In this document: positions 54,416 through 64,000 of the stretch, piece after piece
How positions within the stretch are numbered: the first letter of the stretch is position 1
How the letters are laid out: each line of letters opens with the position of its first letter
Source: Ciona savignyi
Lineage: Eukaryota > Chordata > Ascidiacea > Phlebobranchia > Cionidae
NCBI GenBank assembly: GCA_000149265.1
Contig: CH003394.1
Coordinates: 8,182-72,181 of the forward strand
DNA: 64,000 nucleotides
Direction: 5' to 3'
Made by a program: the position numbers and the translations under genes
The notes under the pieces: model-generated
The model's database searches: none
What the model saw: only the letters and a program-made list of their open reading frames with translations
What the model was told of the DNA's origin: nothing

Positions 54416-57400
54416 TCAAGTAGCGCTAAGGTAAAGGGGGTGAACGTTTTTGGGCACGAGTTTTCTGCGGCAAGTCGGGCATTTATGACTGCTCCGGATA
54501 GCTAATGTGATACAGTTTCGGCAGAACACGTGACCGCACACGGTGGAGTTTAATTCATTGCCTTGCCGTAGAATCTGAAAATAAAATATAAGTGTGGGTG
54601 TGGTGGATAGGATGGGATAATTATGTTTATCCCCTTGAATGGGAAAACGCAAGGAGCGTTAACACACGAGTAATCGTCAGATCACCTCGGGCCCACCGTC
54701 TGGTTACCGATACTATTGCAGTGTGTTGTGAAAGTTTGAGACATTCCTTCAATTTACAATAGCCCATTATTTCAATGAGTTTTGGCAATGTCTGTTAATT
54801 GACTTGCCCAAGGACACAGCCAATTACCTAGAGATAAGTTTCGAAACTGTAACCCTTGGGGTGAAAGGCGTTGCACCAACTCACGACGCTATACGGTGGT
54901 GCTTTAAACGATATGGATTAAATGTGTTTGCGACGGTTTAACTGTAAATGTTTCAGCTTATACGCTTCGTGCGAACTTAGAAGTCAGGCTGATTAGCTCA
55001 ACTATATAGCGTCAGCCAAAATTAGTGTTGACTTCCATCGTTATCGTTAAACAAAACGTTCCAACGATCCAGCTACCGAAGCATATACACTGACACGTAC
55101 TTGATAAAGTTAGGATGTTTGCACAACAGTAGTACAGCATAGGTCAAACACGACAGTGAGAAAACTTACTGTTTTTATCGACTCTAGACAAACTGGGCAG
55201 TGCACTTCGGGAAGGCTTTGGAACTGATCTCTTGGCTCTTCCAATGGCTGCGGAGGCGCCATGGCTTGTGCTACTGCGGCGCTTGGCTGAGGTCTGGCCA
55301 CGCGGCGCGAGTGTGGTTGAGTGCGGTGTCGCGGGGTGTTTGCTCTTTCTGTTGCCTTAATCAACATGACACAATGGAAAAATGCTTTTTTTCTTTAATT
55401 CTCGCTCGTACGAAATTGTTTACTTCTCTCACTTAACATCTCTATTCTCTAGTCGGCTATTTCAGCACTCTGTCACTCTATCAGTTTAGTTTAGGATAGG
55501 ACATTCATGTTTATTCCTGTGGGTGGAAAAGCGCAAGGGGCGTTACCACAAGAGAAATCGTCAGATTACCTTGCGCCCACCGTCGGTTTACCAGAGCTAT
55601 TACGGTGTGTTGTTTATAATGTATACGTAATTTAGTACAACGTAATAATGCACTGGGTTTGGCAAATGCCCGCTTAGTGCCTTACCCAAGGATACAACTG
55701 ACTACGAAAATACAAACGGTATATGAGGTAAAATGCAGACGAGGCCACAACAACTCACCGTTCGCCGTGAAGAACTGGATCGGTCGGCAGATGTTAAATC
55801 CACTACTTCAGTATTGCAGGTCAAATCAACTGCAAGGAAAAAAATCGTGATACAGAAAGATAGGATTTAGCAGTGGATATACTGAATTAACGAATTGACA
55901 AAAAATAAAATAACCATGTTTTTGTAATCGAAACTAATCCTTGTTTCATTCAATTTAAAAAGAACAAAAAAACAACCGTTTCCCAAATTTTCTACTACAA
56001 ACTTATAATTGCAATTTTACACTTTGTAATATGAAACGTCTACAATGTACACCGTACGCAGCAAGGTATGCCGACTGTGGGTATGTGGTTTAACATAACG
56101 CTACATATACGTTTACCCACTCCGTATCAAAATGCGAATCAAGTGATCATTGCAAATTAAAACATTGCTAATATCAGACTGGTAAAGAACGAAGTCAAAT
56201 AATCAATAAATAATTTCCACCAAATCGACGCGAAAGGTTTATTTAAGCGAGGATTACGAAATCGGAAGAAAAACAAAAATTAAAGATAATCAAAAAATGC
56301 ATTTTGTGACCGACAGATAGACACCAGCGCATGTTATAACCAGCAGGCAGATTCTATACGGCGGTCCTATATATTGCTATTCATAAAAACTATTTTGGTG
56401 TGCTGTAGCGGATCAGTCTGGGCCTGCTTAACTAACCTTCTCCGCTGTCCGTGCTAATATTAACGTCATCCACGAAGTCGACATCGTTAAAGATTTCTTC
56501 CATTACTTCTTTGGCTGTCTTCAGGCCTAATAGATTACGATAGCGAGATACCATATTGCAGGTTGAACTAACGCTCTTAATGCTTCAGCTGTGAGATCGT
56601 AGTCGCGATTTACGTCAGAGTTTTGACTTTTCTGAGCAATTTTGCGGAAGTGCACGTCACCTGTGCTGTGTGCGACTGGTATATGGAACAAGTGACTGGA
56701 AATGATCTAGTTCCCAACGGATTTCGTGAAACGGTTGGACTAGTATGGACACGGTTATTGTATTTCCAACCAGCTGATTTTAGGTATTTAAAGAGTGACG
56801 TCGGTCTATCAGCTGATCGGAACAGCGACTGGCGATTGGCAGACAGCAAACCGATTTCAACGACAATTGGAGAGAGAGAAAGTGAGAGAGAGAGAAAAGA
56901 AAAAGGGCGATAAAACACGGTACGATGCGTTTTATTCATGGTTAGTGTAAACTGAATCGGGCCACGTAATTACGGATTTCCGCTATGTTCGTCTTGTTGG
57001 AGCTGAACTACCTAGGTCCTAGAGCATATATTTACCCATATAGTTTTATACACTTATACATTGAGTTATCTAAAGATAAACATAAATTGTTAAAATGAAA
57101 CAAAATACTATTAGTTCAATTCATTGAAGGTATAAAGGACATGAAAGGTTTATCCGTAATGTGAACTTTATTCTACATCTGCTTAATAATGTGAACTTTA
57201 TTCTACATCTGCTTAATGGGACTAAAACCTAAAAGATTTAATAGGACTTGAAATTAAAAGATTTTAATATACCGGTACACGGTAACATCATGCACATTTT
57301 ACCAAACCTTTTAAACATCCTGCTTGTAAAACAACAAGTTTATTGTAGTAAAAAAATCTTCATAATTCTGTTATGTATTGTGTAGATTGAGTACTCAGTT

Positions 57401-58763
57401 TTAGCGCATAAATCACAACTTTGCGAGGTAATTACCGGACTTTATTGTGACAATACTTGTTGCAGATTCTGACAATGTGAAAGATAAAAATTATTTACCC
57501 TTTGCGATTACCATGAATACATGTGGTATAACAGACAAACTGCAGTTTAGCTAAAATAAACGCATCTTTACTTTTAGAAAATTTAAATATATTTGGTATT
57601 ATTACTACTGATGACAACTAACATCACATACGGATATATGCACGTCGCACGATAATAAAAATTCATTATTACAAAAATTTGTTTCTGCCCGTATTGTATG
57701 GAAAAGCTGAAATAAGTCATTATTTGTGTCAGGATATTTCTGTTTTATCCCCATGAATGTGAAAACACTACATGCGTCATCGCATGGGTAGTTGGCAGAT
57801 TACCTATTGTCCACCATCGGGTTACTGAAGAATTTGCAGCATGTTGTATATAGCTACGACGTTCTTTTTGTTTTAGTACAATACATTAATCCAGTGGGAT
57901 GCCATGTCCCATAAATGCCTTGTTTAAAAACACAACCGACTACCAATACTTCACTATCCACTGTGTTTTTTTCTTTCGGGTTTTGTCCCGCCTTAAGGTG
58001 CAAATACCTATTTCATTTATTGAATTTGAACCCGCCCTTCTCCTTCGTCGTGTTGCTCTGGCATCTGTAGCTTCGGAAGGAGAATCAATGATAATGACAT
58101 CATTGCTACCACTTGAGGTATTCGACTCGACGCGATTTCGCCGCCTGGGAAGAAATGGGTTTGTCAAATCTACTTTATTATGAGGTTTTAGCAGCATGGC
58201 ATAGTAAAGCAGAGGTTAAAGGTTACAGATTTAAGGTATTAATGTATACACTGCTCATTCAATTTTTAAGATTCTGGGTCCTACAAACACAAGAAGTAAA
58301 TTCAGTGAATCTAAGCAGCAAGTGGATCTGAGTGGGCAAACTTGGGACTAATAAATTAAACAACCTATTGTACTCTAAACACAATTACATTGCAGTGTCA
58401 AAAAGTTAATTTAAGGTGGTTAAAAAACACATTAAAACTATCAATCATATTAAAATACTACACTTCTGGCTTAATTGGTTAATTGCATTGCATTTTCATA
58501 TTAAAACTTTTCAAAGCTAGACGTTTGTGTCCTTGGGCAAGGCACTTAGCAGACATTGCCTGAATCCAGTCTATTATTGGGCTTTGTATATATTTGTTTC
58601 CATGATAAAAACACGCAACAAGATTTTCTTCTATTTGTAAACAAGAAAAAACAGATTTACAATTAAGCTGACTGCAAAACAAAAACACCGATTTAAATAT
58701 TGCTTACCTGGGTAATAAGGGGATTTCAACCACACTCTCCTCCAGGTCAATGCTTTCATTCAT
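54416..58763 (-). CDS. RNF4: RNF4-type SUMO-targeted RING E3 ubiquitin ligase
   Basis: A nuclear E3 ligase that recognises SUMO chains and ubiquitinates the modified protein. Four exons in transcript order: 58763-58708, 58144-58008, 55348-55170, 54574-54416 (TGA). They give 177 codons, so 176 residues (human RNF4 190), all phases matching. Residues 11-15 (VVEIP) and 35-38 (VIII, in SNDVIIIDSP) are hydrophobic-acidic SUMO-interacting motifs. An arginine-rich stretch (RATRRRRRAG) follows, like the basic patch of RNF4. The C3HC4 RING has Cys115/118, Cys137, His139, Cys142/145 and Cys156/159, with the usual 18-residue first loop. It ends with NVHPLYL, matching the RNF4 dimerisation tail HPIYI. 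The junction 58008/55348 was chosen by phase; an alternative acceptor at 55355 is possible. Confidence 0.88.
54603..54895 (-). repeat. SINE, full length
   Basis: The reverse copy has tail GGATGGGATAATTATG and head AACCCTTGGGGTGAAAGG, within the last intron of the RNF4-like gene. Confidence 0.85.
55490..55712 (-). repeat. SINE lacking its tRNA-like head
   Basis: The reverse copy (AGGATAGGACATTCATG, CACCGTCGGTTTACCAGAGC, TGCCTTACCCAAGGATAC) stops at GACTACG; the head is missing. Confidence 0.75.
56870..56907 (+). repeat. GA-rich microsatellite
   Basis: An interrupted run of GA dinucleotides grading into an A/G purine tract, in the large intron of the RNF4-like gene. Confidence 0.8.
57158..57217. 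repeat. Perfect 30-bp tandem duplication
   Basis: A 30-base unit (AATGTGAACTTTATTCTACA plus TCTGCTTAAT) is present twice without a mismatch. It is a recent duplication in the large intron of the RNF4-like gene. Confidence 0.9.
57728..57945 (-). repeat. SINE lacking its head
   Basis: The reverse copy (CAGGATATTTCTGTTTTATCC, CACCATCGGGTTACTG, ACACAACCGACTAC) is truncated at the head about 60 bases before a coding exon. Confidence 0.65.
58512..58588 (+). repeat. SINE fragment
   Basis: Only the block TGTGTCCTTGGGCAAGGCAC through ATTGCCTGAATCCAG is present. Confidence 0.65.
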
Positions 58764-60216
58764 TTTTCTAAGTATACTACACAATGATTATACAAGTGTC
58801 AGTTGAGGTAATTAAGGAAAATATTTACAACATTGTAATTTCATCCATCTTAGAACTGCATTACTAATATTTACATGGTAAGTAAAAACCTAATTTAAAC
58901 CCAAGTCTGTAGATAATCTATTGTGCAGATCCCATAAGTAACATGCATTGCTATACAATCAGTGAGTGACAATGCATATTTAGTACAATTAGTTGTGAAT
59001 GCCGACAAGTAGCATAATAAAATAAACAAAAATGCTTTTCTTTAAAGATAAAATACTTATCTAATCTCAGAGATAAAACTGTTGAAGTACCGGTTCATGA
59101 GAGTATTTCAAAAGTTATGTATTATATCCAATTAAATTGTTCTTTATGTGCGGACAGATCTTAGGAATGCCACCCTCTTAGTCATGGGATTTAATTTTCA
59201 ATTTCAATTTTCAATTTCAATTTATTTTTCAAATAATAACATACATTCGGCGATAATTAATAAACAAACAATGGAAATCAACAAATAATTAAATCCCACC
59301 AAATGCAGTGATAATATAAAAAAATATATATCTAGAATGTATTTTAATACTTTGTAAGTATGATACACTACACACTCAAATCTCTGTAGTAGGGTTATGT
59401 GATGTCGACATCTTAACTCATGACACTAATTTTAACAGTCAAAAAAGCCTTCGCCCCACGCACAACTTTACATTGACCTGTATATAATAAAATCGTTCGC
59501 GCGATATACTTTAACTTACTGATAGCCTGTACAATACTAAAAGGCTGCTACCAGTGCTACGCAAACGCGGTTCCGGGGAACAATACAGCGGAAGGTTCAA
59601 CGGGGGAACAAGTTTTGATTAAGCTGTTCGAGAAAAGATATTCTGAATTTGCCCAAAATTTCAAAAAACTAGTTCCTTACCACCATAATCACAATCGAAA
59701 CCTGGATTGGAACTTTTGTTATAAAATTGCAAGTCACGTTACGCTTCGGCAAAGAAACTATATTGTATGACGCAGCGGTTTTTTTTACTTCGTACATGCG
59801 GCGACCACGACGAAGAGACTTGACTACCAATTAAATAATTTCTTAATTTAGGTAAGTTATATTTTTTTAGTTACACTTCAAATTAAAGTTAAGTTGCTAT
59901 CAACTATCCTAAAATGATTCAGTTTGAAAATAAAAGAAAAATTATGTATATATTAGAAGGCGAAAACGTGCATACTTTCAAACTCCACTACAATGATTTG
60001 TTTTTTAATGTACAGCCTAACAGCAACAAAACTATACAGGGTGGTTTAATCAAACCCTATTGTTTAACAGCAAGTTCGCTGGAGTAATGGGCCTTCTATG
60101 GCCTAAATTCCTGGTCCCGGGGCTACCATGGACCCGCCCATACTAATGAACGAAACATTTGTCATTTTAATTGCAGAAACAAAAACTCCCAAAAGTTTTA
60201 TTTACCCACCCGAAAC
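58764..60216. other. Divergent intergenic region RNF4-like / TOM7
   Basis: AT-rich sequence that must contain both promoters. It has a short CAATTTTCAATTT-type simple repeat near 59195-59225. A 3' splice-like site (TTTTAATTGCAG, ending at 60176) lies 40 bases before the TOM7 start and could mark a 5' UTR intron or a trans-splice acceptor. Confidence 0.4.
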
Positions 60217-60375
60217 ATGGATGCAGTTGTAAAGCGTAACATCTCACGAGTTTGGGGAGGTTGTCGTCAAATATTCCGATGGGGATGGATCCCGTTTATT
60301 GTTACACTTGGAATAAGAAGAGGAGCTGATCCAGGGATGCCGGAACCCAGTCTGATGGCACTTTTCTGGGGATAA
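60217..60375 (+). CDS. TOMM7: TOM7, small subunit of the mitochondrial outer-membrane translocase
   Basis: A single-exon frame of 52 residues (human TOMM7 has 55) starts MDAVVKRNISRVW and ends TAA. TOM7 is a tail-anchored subunit of the TOM import channel that tunes its assembly and stabilises PINK1. The family core is plain: FRWGWIPFIVTLGIRRGADP, then GMPEPSLMALFWG, with one hydrophobic helix (WIPFIVTLGI, about residues 24-33). Only the N-terminal 15 residues are unconserved. The start is the first ATG after the candidate acceptor at 60176. An ATG four bases later is out of frame. Vertebrate TOMM7 has introns, and none is needed here. LSM7 follows on the same strand 557 bases downstream. Confidence 0.93.
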   Translation: MDAVVKRNISRVWGGCRQIFRWGWIPFIVTLGIRRGADPGMPEPSLMALFWG

Positions 60376-60416
60376 ACGATTTCGAGACCACCAGCACAGA
60401 CTATTAATCATAAACA

Positions 60417-60530
60417 ATTACAAAATTGAAATTTGTGTCAAATTTTACAAAATTGCAATTTGTGTAAAATTTAAAAAAAATTGAAATTTGAGTGAAATTT
60501 AAAAAAATTGAAATTTGGGTGAATTTTTTT
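60417..60530. repeat. Minisatellite, about four ~30-bp units
   Basis: AAAATTGAAATTTGTGTCAA-like units repeat with small changes (AATTGCAATTTGTGT, AATTGAAATTTGAGTG, AATTGAAATTTGGGTG). It lies just past the TOM7 stop, so it may be in its 3' UTR. Confidence 0.7.
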
Positions 60531-60932
60531 TGCTGCATTATAATACGAACATTTCTGTTTACTTGTGGTTAATAGATTACTGGAGTATTACATAGATTTA
60601 TGCAGTTAAATGATCGAGTAAACCTGAAATATTACATCTGCTGTTGTAATGTTTTAATAATATAACATATTGAGTAAAACTATTGTTATTGCTTTTGTGT
60701 AGTTCTTTTAAAAAAAAAATTTAAACTAAATTTAGATGCATAAAACACTTACCTGTACCATAGTAAATGCTACTACCCTAAACTTTTGGTTGATATCAAA
60801 TCATATCTTAGCTGTGACGTACTTTTTAATTTTGCAGTTTAACATATATGCTGTAGGGAACTTCAGCTCAACTACCTTGTTTGTAAGTTTAGTTGGCTGT
60901 GAATTTTTTGAAGCAAAGTGTGGCAAGAAATA

Positions 60933-63029
60933 ATGGGGGTAAGATTACAGGCATAAAGTGCACCGCTGCCGCATAGTCATTTATTTTAATTGGTGACATT
61001 TTATATTATTGTAAATCATCCTTTTGGCATTAAAGTTACTAATGGCAAATATTTAATTTGTACAAAAGCACAAAGTATTTGCTCCAATACAAATCAATTT
61101 GAATTTAAAGGACAAGAGAAAGAAGGAAAGCATATTGGATCTTTCGAAATATTTGGATCGACCCATCAGAGTCAAGTTCCACGGGGGAAGAGAAGGTTTC
61201 AAAATTGTTTTAGTTGGTTAAAAGTTGTATCTGTTGTGGTCTATGATACAAAATATTTCTATAATCTTTGTAAAGCAAGTTTTAGAATAAATTCATTTTG
61301 AAGTAGAGACACAACTGCATTATCTAATTATTACACTAAGTTGCTTGAAAACTGCAAAACACTGCTTCGATTGTGGGCTTCAATCTGACCGCAGTTAGTC
61401 AATGTTATATGCAACATACTTCAGTTGGATATAAAATGATAAACCTATTCATTCCTGAAGGTGCATGAACAGCATATTATATCACCGGTAAATACGCTAA
61501 TAGTAATACGGGAATCTGACTATTTCTCTTATAAAACTGAAACTGCTGCCTTATTTTATCTGACCATTGCCCACGTGATAATGCTCACTGTATTTTATTA
61601 TTTATGAGGATAAACATAAGTATCCTATCCACAAGATAATCTGACATTTATTTTTGTGATAATCTTTCCTGCATTTTCCCATTTATTGACTTACAACTAC
61701 ATACACAAAGTAAACTAGTTGCTAGCTAGTAAGTGGTGTATTTGGGCGAGGCACTTTATGGACATTGCCTGAACCCAGCGGTGTAATGGGTTCTACTACA
61801 TTGAAGGAACGTGTAAGTTATACATAACACTATGCAATAGGTGATCTGACGATTTACCGTATGTTAACCCCCTTGGTTTTACCATTCATGGGCTAAACAT
61901 GAATATCCTATCCTAAGCTCTGAGACAAAATTTAGCTTTGTACCCAGCATGGTAATTAATTTTTATTAATTTTTGTCATTTTTATCTATTTCTCTTTTAG
62001 CAACTGGAGTCTTAAAAGGCTTTGACCCACTATTAAACTTGGTGTTGGACAGCACTACGGAAGCACTAAGGGGTAAGCACATTTTTAGATTATTGGAATC
62101 GAACTTCCAGTCATTCCATGTGACCAATATTACCGGATGATCTGTGAAGGTCCATGAAGATGTTTACAAGTAATAATGCAAATGCTGCGGCCTCATACTC
62201 ATTAGTCATACTTATAATGCTGTGTGTCTAAATTCAGATTTCTGAAGCTATTGCTGTGTAAATGCTATACTATTTAATCAAACTTATTGAAAACCTGAAT
62301 TGAATGACTGTATCGGTACCTTCCAGCCACAAGCAGAATGGTGGATAGGCTGGCACCGGTATTAATCTGACGCTGGCATTTGATTTCTTGCATGGTCCTT
62401 AGACATGTGGTTAAGTAGATTATTGGTTCTGTGTTGAAACAACCTCTTTGTACTTGCATGTGTGCACTTAACAAGCATTGCTTCTACCAAATGAATTCCA
62501 ATAGTGTTGAAAATGTTGATAGCATTTTTAACACAGTAACAAATTCTGCAACTGGGCCATCAGACCAGTTATCACATGTTGACAGAGATAAAGCTTTTCA
62601 GTTTATTTATTTTTTGTCCCAGTATTAAAAAATGGCCAATGAATCAAGACGAAACGGAGAAACGCTTTCGTATTGAAAAGACAGCAAAACGAACAGGCGT
62701 TAAAACACAACATTTAAAAAAAAAGAAAGGACATAATTTAATAAATATAACGGACGCGGCCACTAAACCTAAGCAAAAGAACAATAATAAGCAAACAAAA
62801 TGTAATTAAGACCAAAACAAGCTTAGAATTTCAACAGACTTCCACCAAGACTTCACTTACTTCTTATTTAAAATCCACAATTCTTCATTTAGATCCAGAT
62901 GATCCTTACAAATTGAGTGAAGACACCCGGGCATTGGGCCTCACCGTGTGTCGTGGCACGTCTGTGGTTCTAATATGCCCGCAGGATGGTATGGAAGAGA
63001 TTCCAAACCCATTCATACAGCATACATGA
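60933..63029 (+). CDS. LSM7: LSM7, Sm-like protein of the U6 snRNA and mRNA-decay rings
   Basis: A subunit of the LSM2-8 (U6 snRNP, nuclear) and LSM1-7 (mRNA decapping) heptamers. Four exons: 60933-60938 (ATG GGG), 61111-61195, 62001-62072, 62893-63029 (TGA). They give 99 residues (human 103), with matching phases. Sm1 motif: ESILDLSKYLDRPIRVKF, HGGREATGVLKGFDPLLNLV. Sm2 motif: LGLTVCRGTSVVLICPQ. It ends DGMEEIPNPFIQHT. The last three exons are certain. The six-base first exon is inferred: it is the ATG followed by a GTAAGA donor in the right phase that reproduces the Met-x-Asp-Lys start of other LSM7 proteins. Confidence 0.93.
61555..61632 (+). repeat. SINE fragment (3' tail), diverged
   Basis: ATTGCCCACGTGATAATGC, GAGGATAAACATAAGTATCC; the rest is absent. 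It lies in an LSM7 intron. Confidence 0.55.
61715..61916 (+). repeat. SINE with internal deletion
   Basis: The forward copy starts within the head (GTTGCTAGCTAGTAAG) and lacks the GCTCCGGTAACCCGACGG block. It ends ATGAATATCCTATCC. It lies in an LSM7 intron. Confidence 0.8.
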
Positions 63030-63499
63030 GGGAAATGGTTTAATTGTTACTGCCCAAAAATCCTGTTTAAATTCGTGGACTTGTAGTTCCCAATCATATT
63101 TTATTCGAAAACTTTTCGCTATTTTTTTTAATTTGTTTTAGACCGAGAACATCCATCATTAAATTTTAGTTCTTTATCTTTCATTTGTGAATTTTGGCCA
63201 ACTGTATTCTAATTGTTTTAGTTTGTAAAGTCTAATTGTTTTAGTCTAATTCTTTATACTGGATTCATAAAAACATATTGATACCTTTAGTTCTTTAATC
63301 ATCAAAGATTTATGTTTTTTGAGTAGTTTTATTCAATAGAACTTTTTTTTATTACATTAGTCGTAATTGTCAGATCTATTTGGAAAAAAATGCTATAACA
63401 AAGTGAAGCTCAAAACAACGCAATTGGCGCATTTCATGTATTATTTGAAAAAGGACTTGCATACAGTGTCCTTGTTATACCTGATGTAATATTCATGTC
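63030..63499. other. 3' flank of LSM7, nothing else recognised
   Basis: AT-rich sequence. An ATTAAA near 63160 could be the LSM7 poly(A) signal. No further exon was seen before the next SINE. Confidence 0.4.
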
Positions 63500-63755
63500 T
63501 AATTGAAAGGTTGTAGGTGCGAAACTGGTCGCTAGCTAGTCGGTTGTGCCCTTGGGCAAGGCACTTTACGGACATTGCCTGAACCCAGAGGATTAATGGG
63601 TTTTACCAAATTGAAGGAACGTGTCTATCATATACAACACACTGCAATAGCTCCGGTAACCCGACGATGGGCGCGAGGTGATCTGACGATTGCCTGTGTG
63701 TTAACCCCCTTGGTTTTCCCATTCACGGGGATAAAGATGAATATCCTATCCCTAA
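63500..63755 (+). repeat. SINE, nearly full length, well conserved
   Basis: The forward copy lacks the first ~35 bases of the tRNA-like head (it starts at AATTGAAAGGTTGTAGGTGCG). It is otherwise intact to ATGAATATCCTATCC and very close to the copy at 26325-26627. Confidence 0.9.
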
Positions 63756-63907
63756 CTTAGCGGCTGGCTGAATACTGGACATCAAAAAGTCTTTAAAAAA
63801 ATTATAATATTATATGGGATACCAAGGTTTATTACTCATACTAGGCATGTATAATTGTCAGATAACCAAAGCTATTTTAATGTTTATTTATGTTGGAGAA
63901 AATTATT

Positions 63908-64000
63908 TTTGTCTGGTGGTTTAGTGCTTTGCCTTTCAGCTGAAGGGTTGCAAGTACGAAATTGGTTGTGTCCTTGGACAAGGCACCCAATGGACATTAC
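63908..64000 (+). repeat. SINE, head part, cut by window end
   Basis: TCTGGTGGTTTAGTGC (A-box-like), AAGGGTTGCAAGTACGAAAT (B-box-like), GTGTCCTTGGACAAGGCAC. It runs off the window. Confidence 0.8.

Noticed and set aside
56623-56939. Overlapping ~100-codon frames on both strands
   Set aside because: They lie in the large RNF4-like intron and end in a GA microsatellite. Composition is driven by the repeat.

Overview
The window looks like chordate, most likely tunicate (Ciona-type), genomic DNA. It is AT-rich. Genes are compact and multi-exon, with GT-AG introns of a few hundred bases to about 3 kb. It is littered with about 30 copies of a roughly 290-bp tRNA-derived SINE that resembles the composite SINEs known from Ciona. 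Species assignment is an inference from repeats and gene style. All gene models below were assembled by eye from splice sites and protein similarity, and every junction between exons was checked for matching phase.

Layout, left to right: (1) 788-3785 (+), the last five exons of a class II PI 3-kinase (PX and C2 domains); the kinase part lies outside the window. (2) 4503-13172 (-), an SLC17 anion transporter (copy A), convergent with the kinase gene; its start codon is uncertain and lies near a 100-N assembly gap (13685-13784). (3) 14679-20281, a 5.6-kb transposon with perfect 17-bp terminal inverted repeats, a TAA target duplication and, inside it, an eight-copy array of a ~367-bp satellite. 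(4) 23001-26180 (-), a complete six-exon SCO1/SCO2 copper chaperone for cytochrome oxidase. (5) 28777-33867 (-), a second, complete SLC17 transporter (copy B) with the same exon structure as copy A. (6) 34819-43726 (-), a complete 15-exon glycine-transporter-like SLC6 gene. (7) 46076-53279 (+), a complete 11-exon ODAD3/CCDC151 outer-dynein-arm docking coiled-coil protein, divergent from the SLC6 gene. (8) 54416-58763 (-), a complete four-exon RNF4-type RING ubiquitin ligase with SUMO-interacting motifs. (9) 60217-60375 (+), a 52-residue TOM7 mitochondrial import subunit. (10) 60933-63029 (+), a four-exon LSM7 RNA-binding protein.

The genes are not one pathway: they cover phosphoinositide signalling, solute transport, mitochondrial biogenesis (SCO1, TOM7), cilia, SUMO-targeted ubiquitination and RNA processing. 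The strongest local relationship is the SLC17 pair, a duplication now separated by SCO1 and a transposon.

The accessory layer is rich. Besides the SINE there is a second tRNA-Ser-like repeat family. There are also two hAT-type MITEs with 8-bp target duplications, two foldback-like elements built from head-to-head 15-bp minisatellites with 9-bp target duplications, piggyBac-like ends at TTAA, and several short inverted-repeat elements. The most notable candidates for follow-up are the satellite-carrying transposon, the foldback elements, and the ODAD3 3' splice site that appears to be supplied by a repeat copy. No retroviral or LTR element was recognised.
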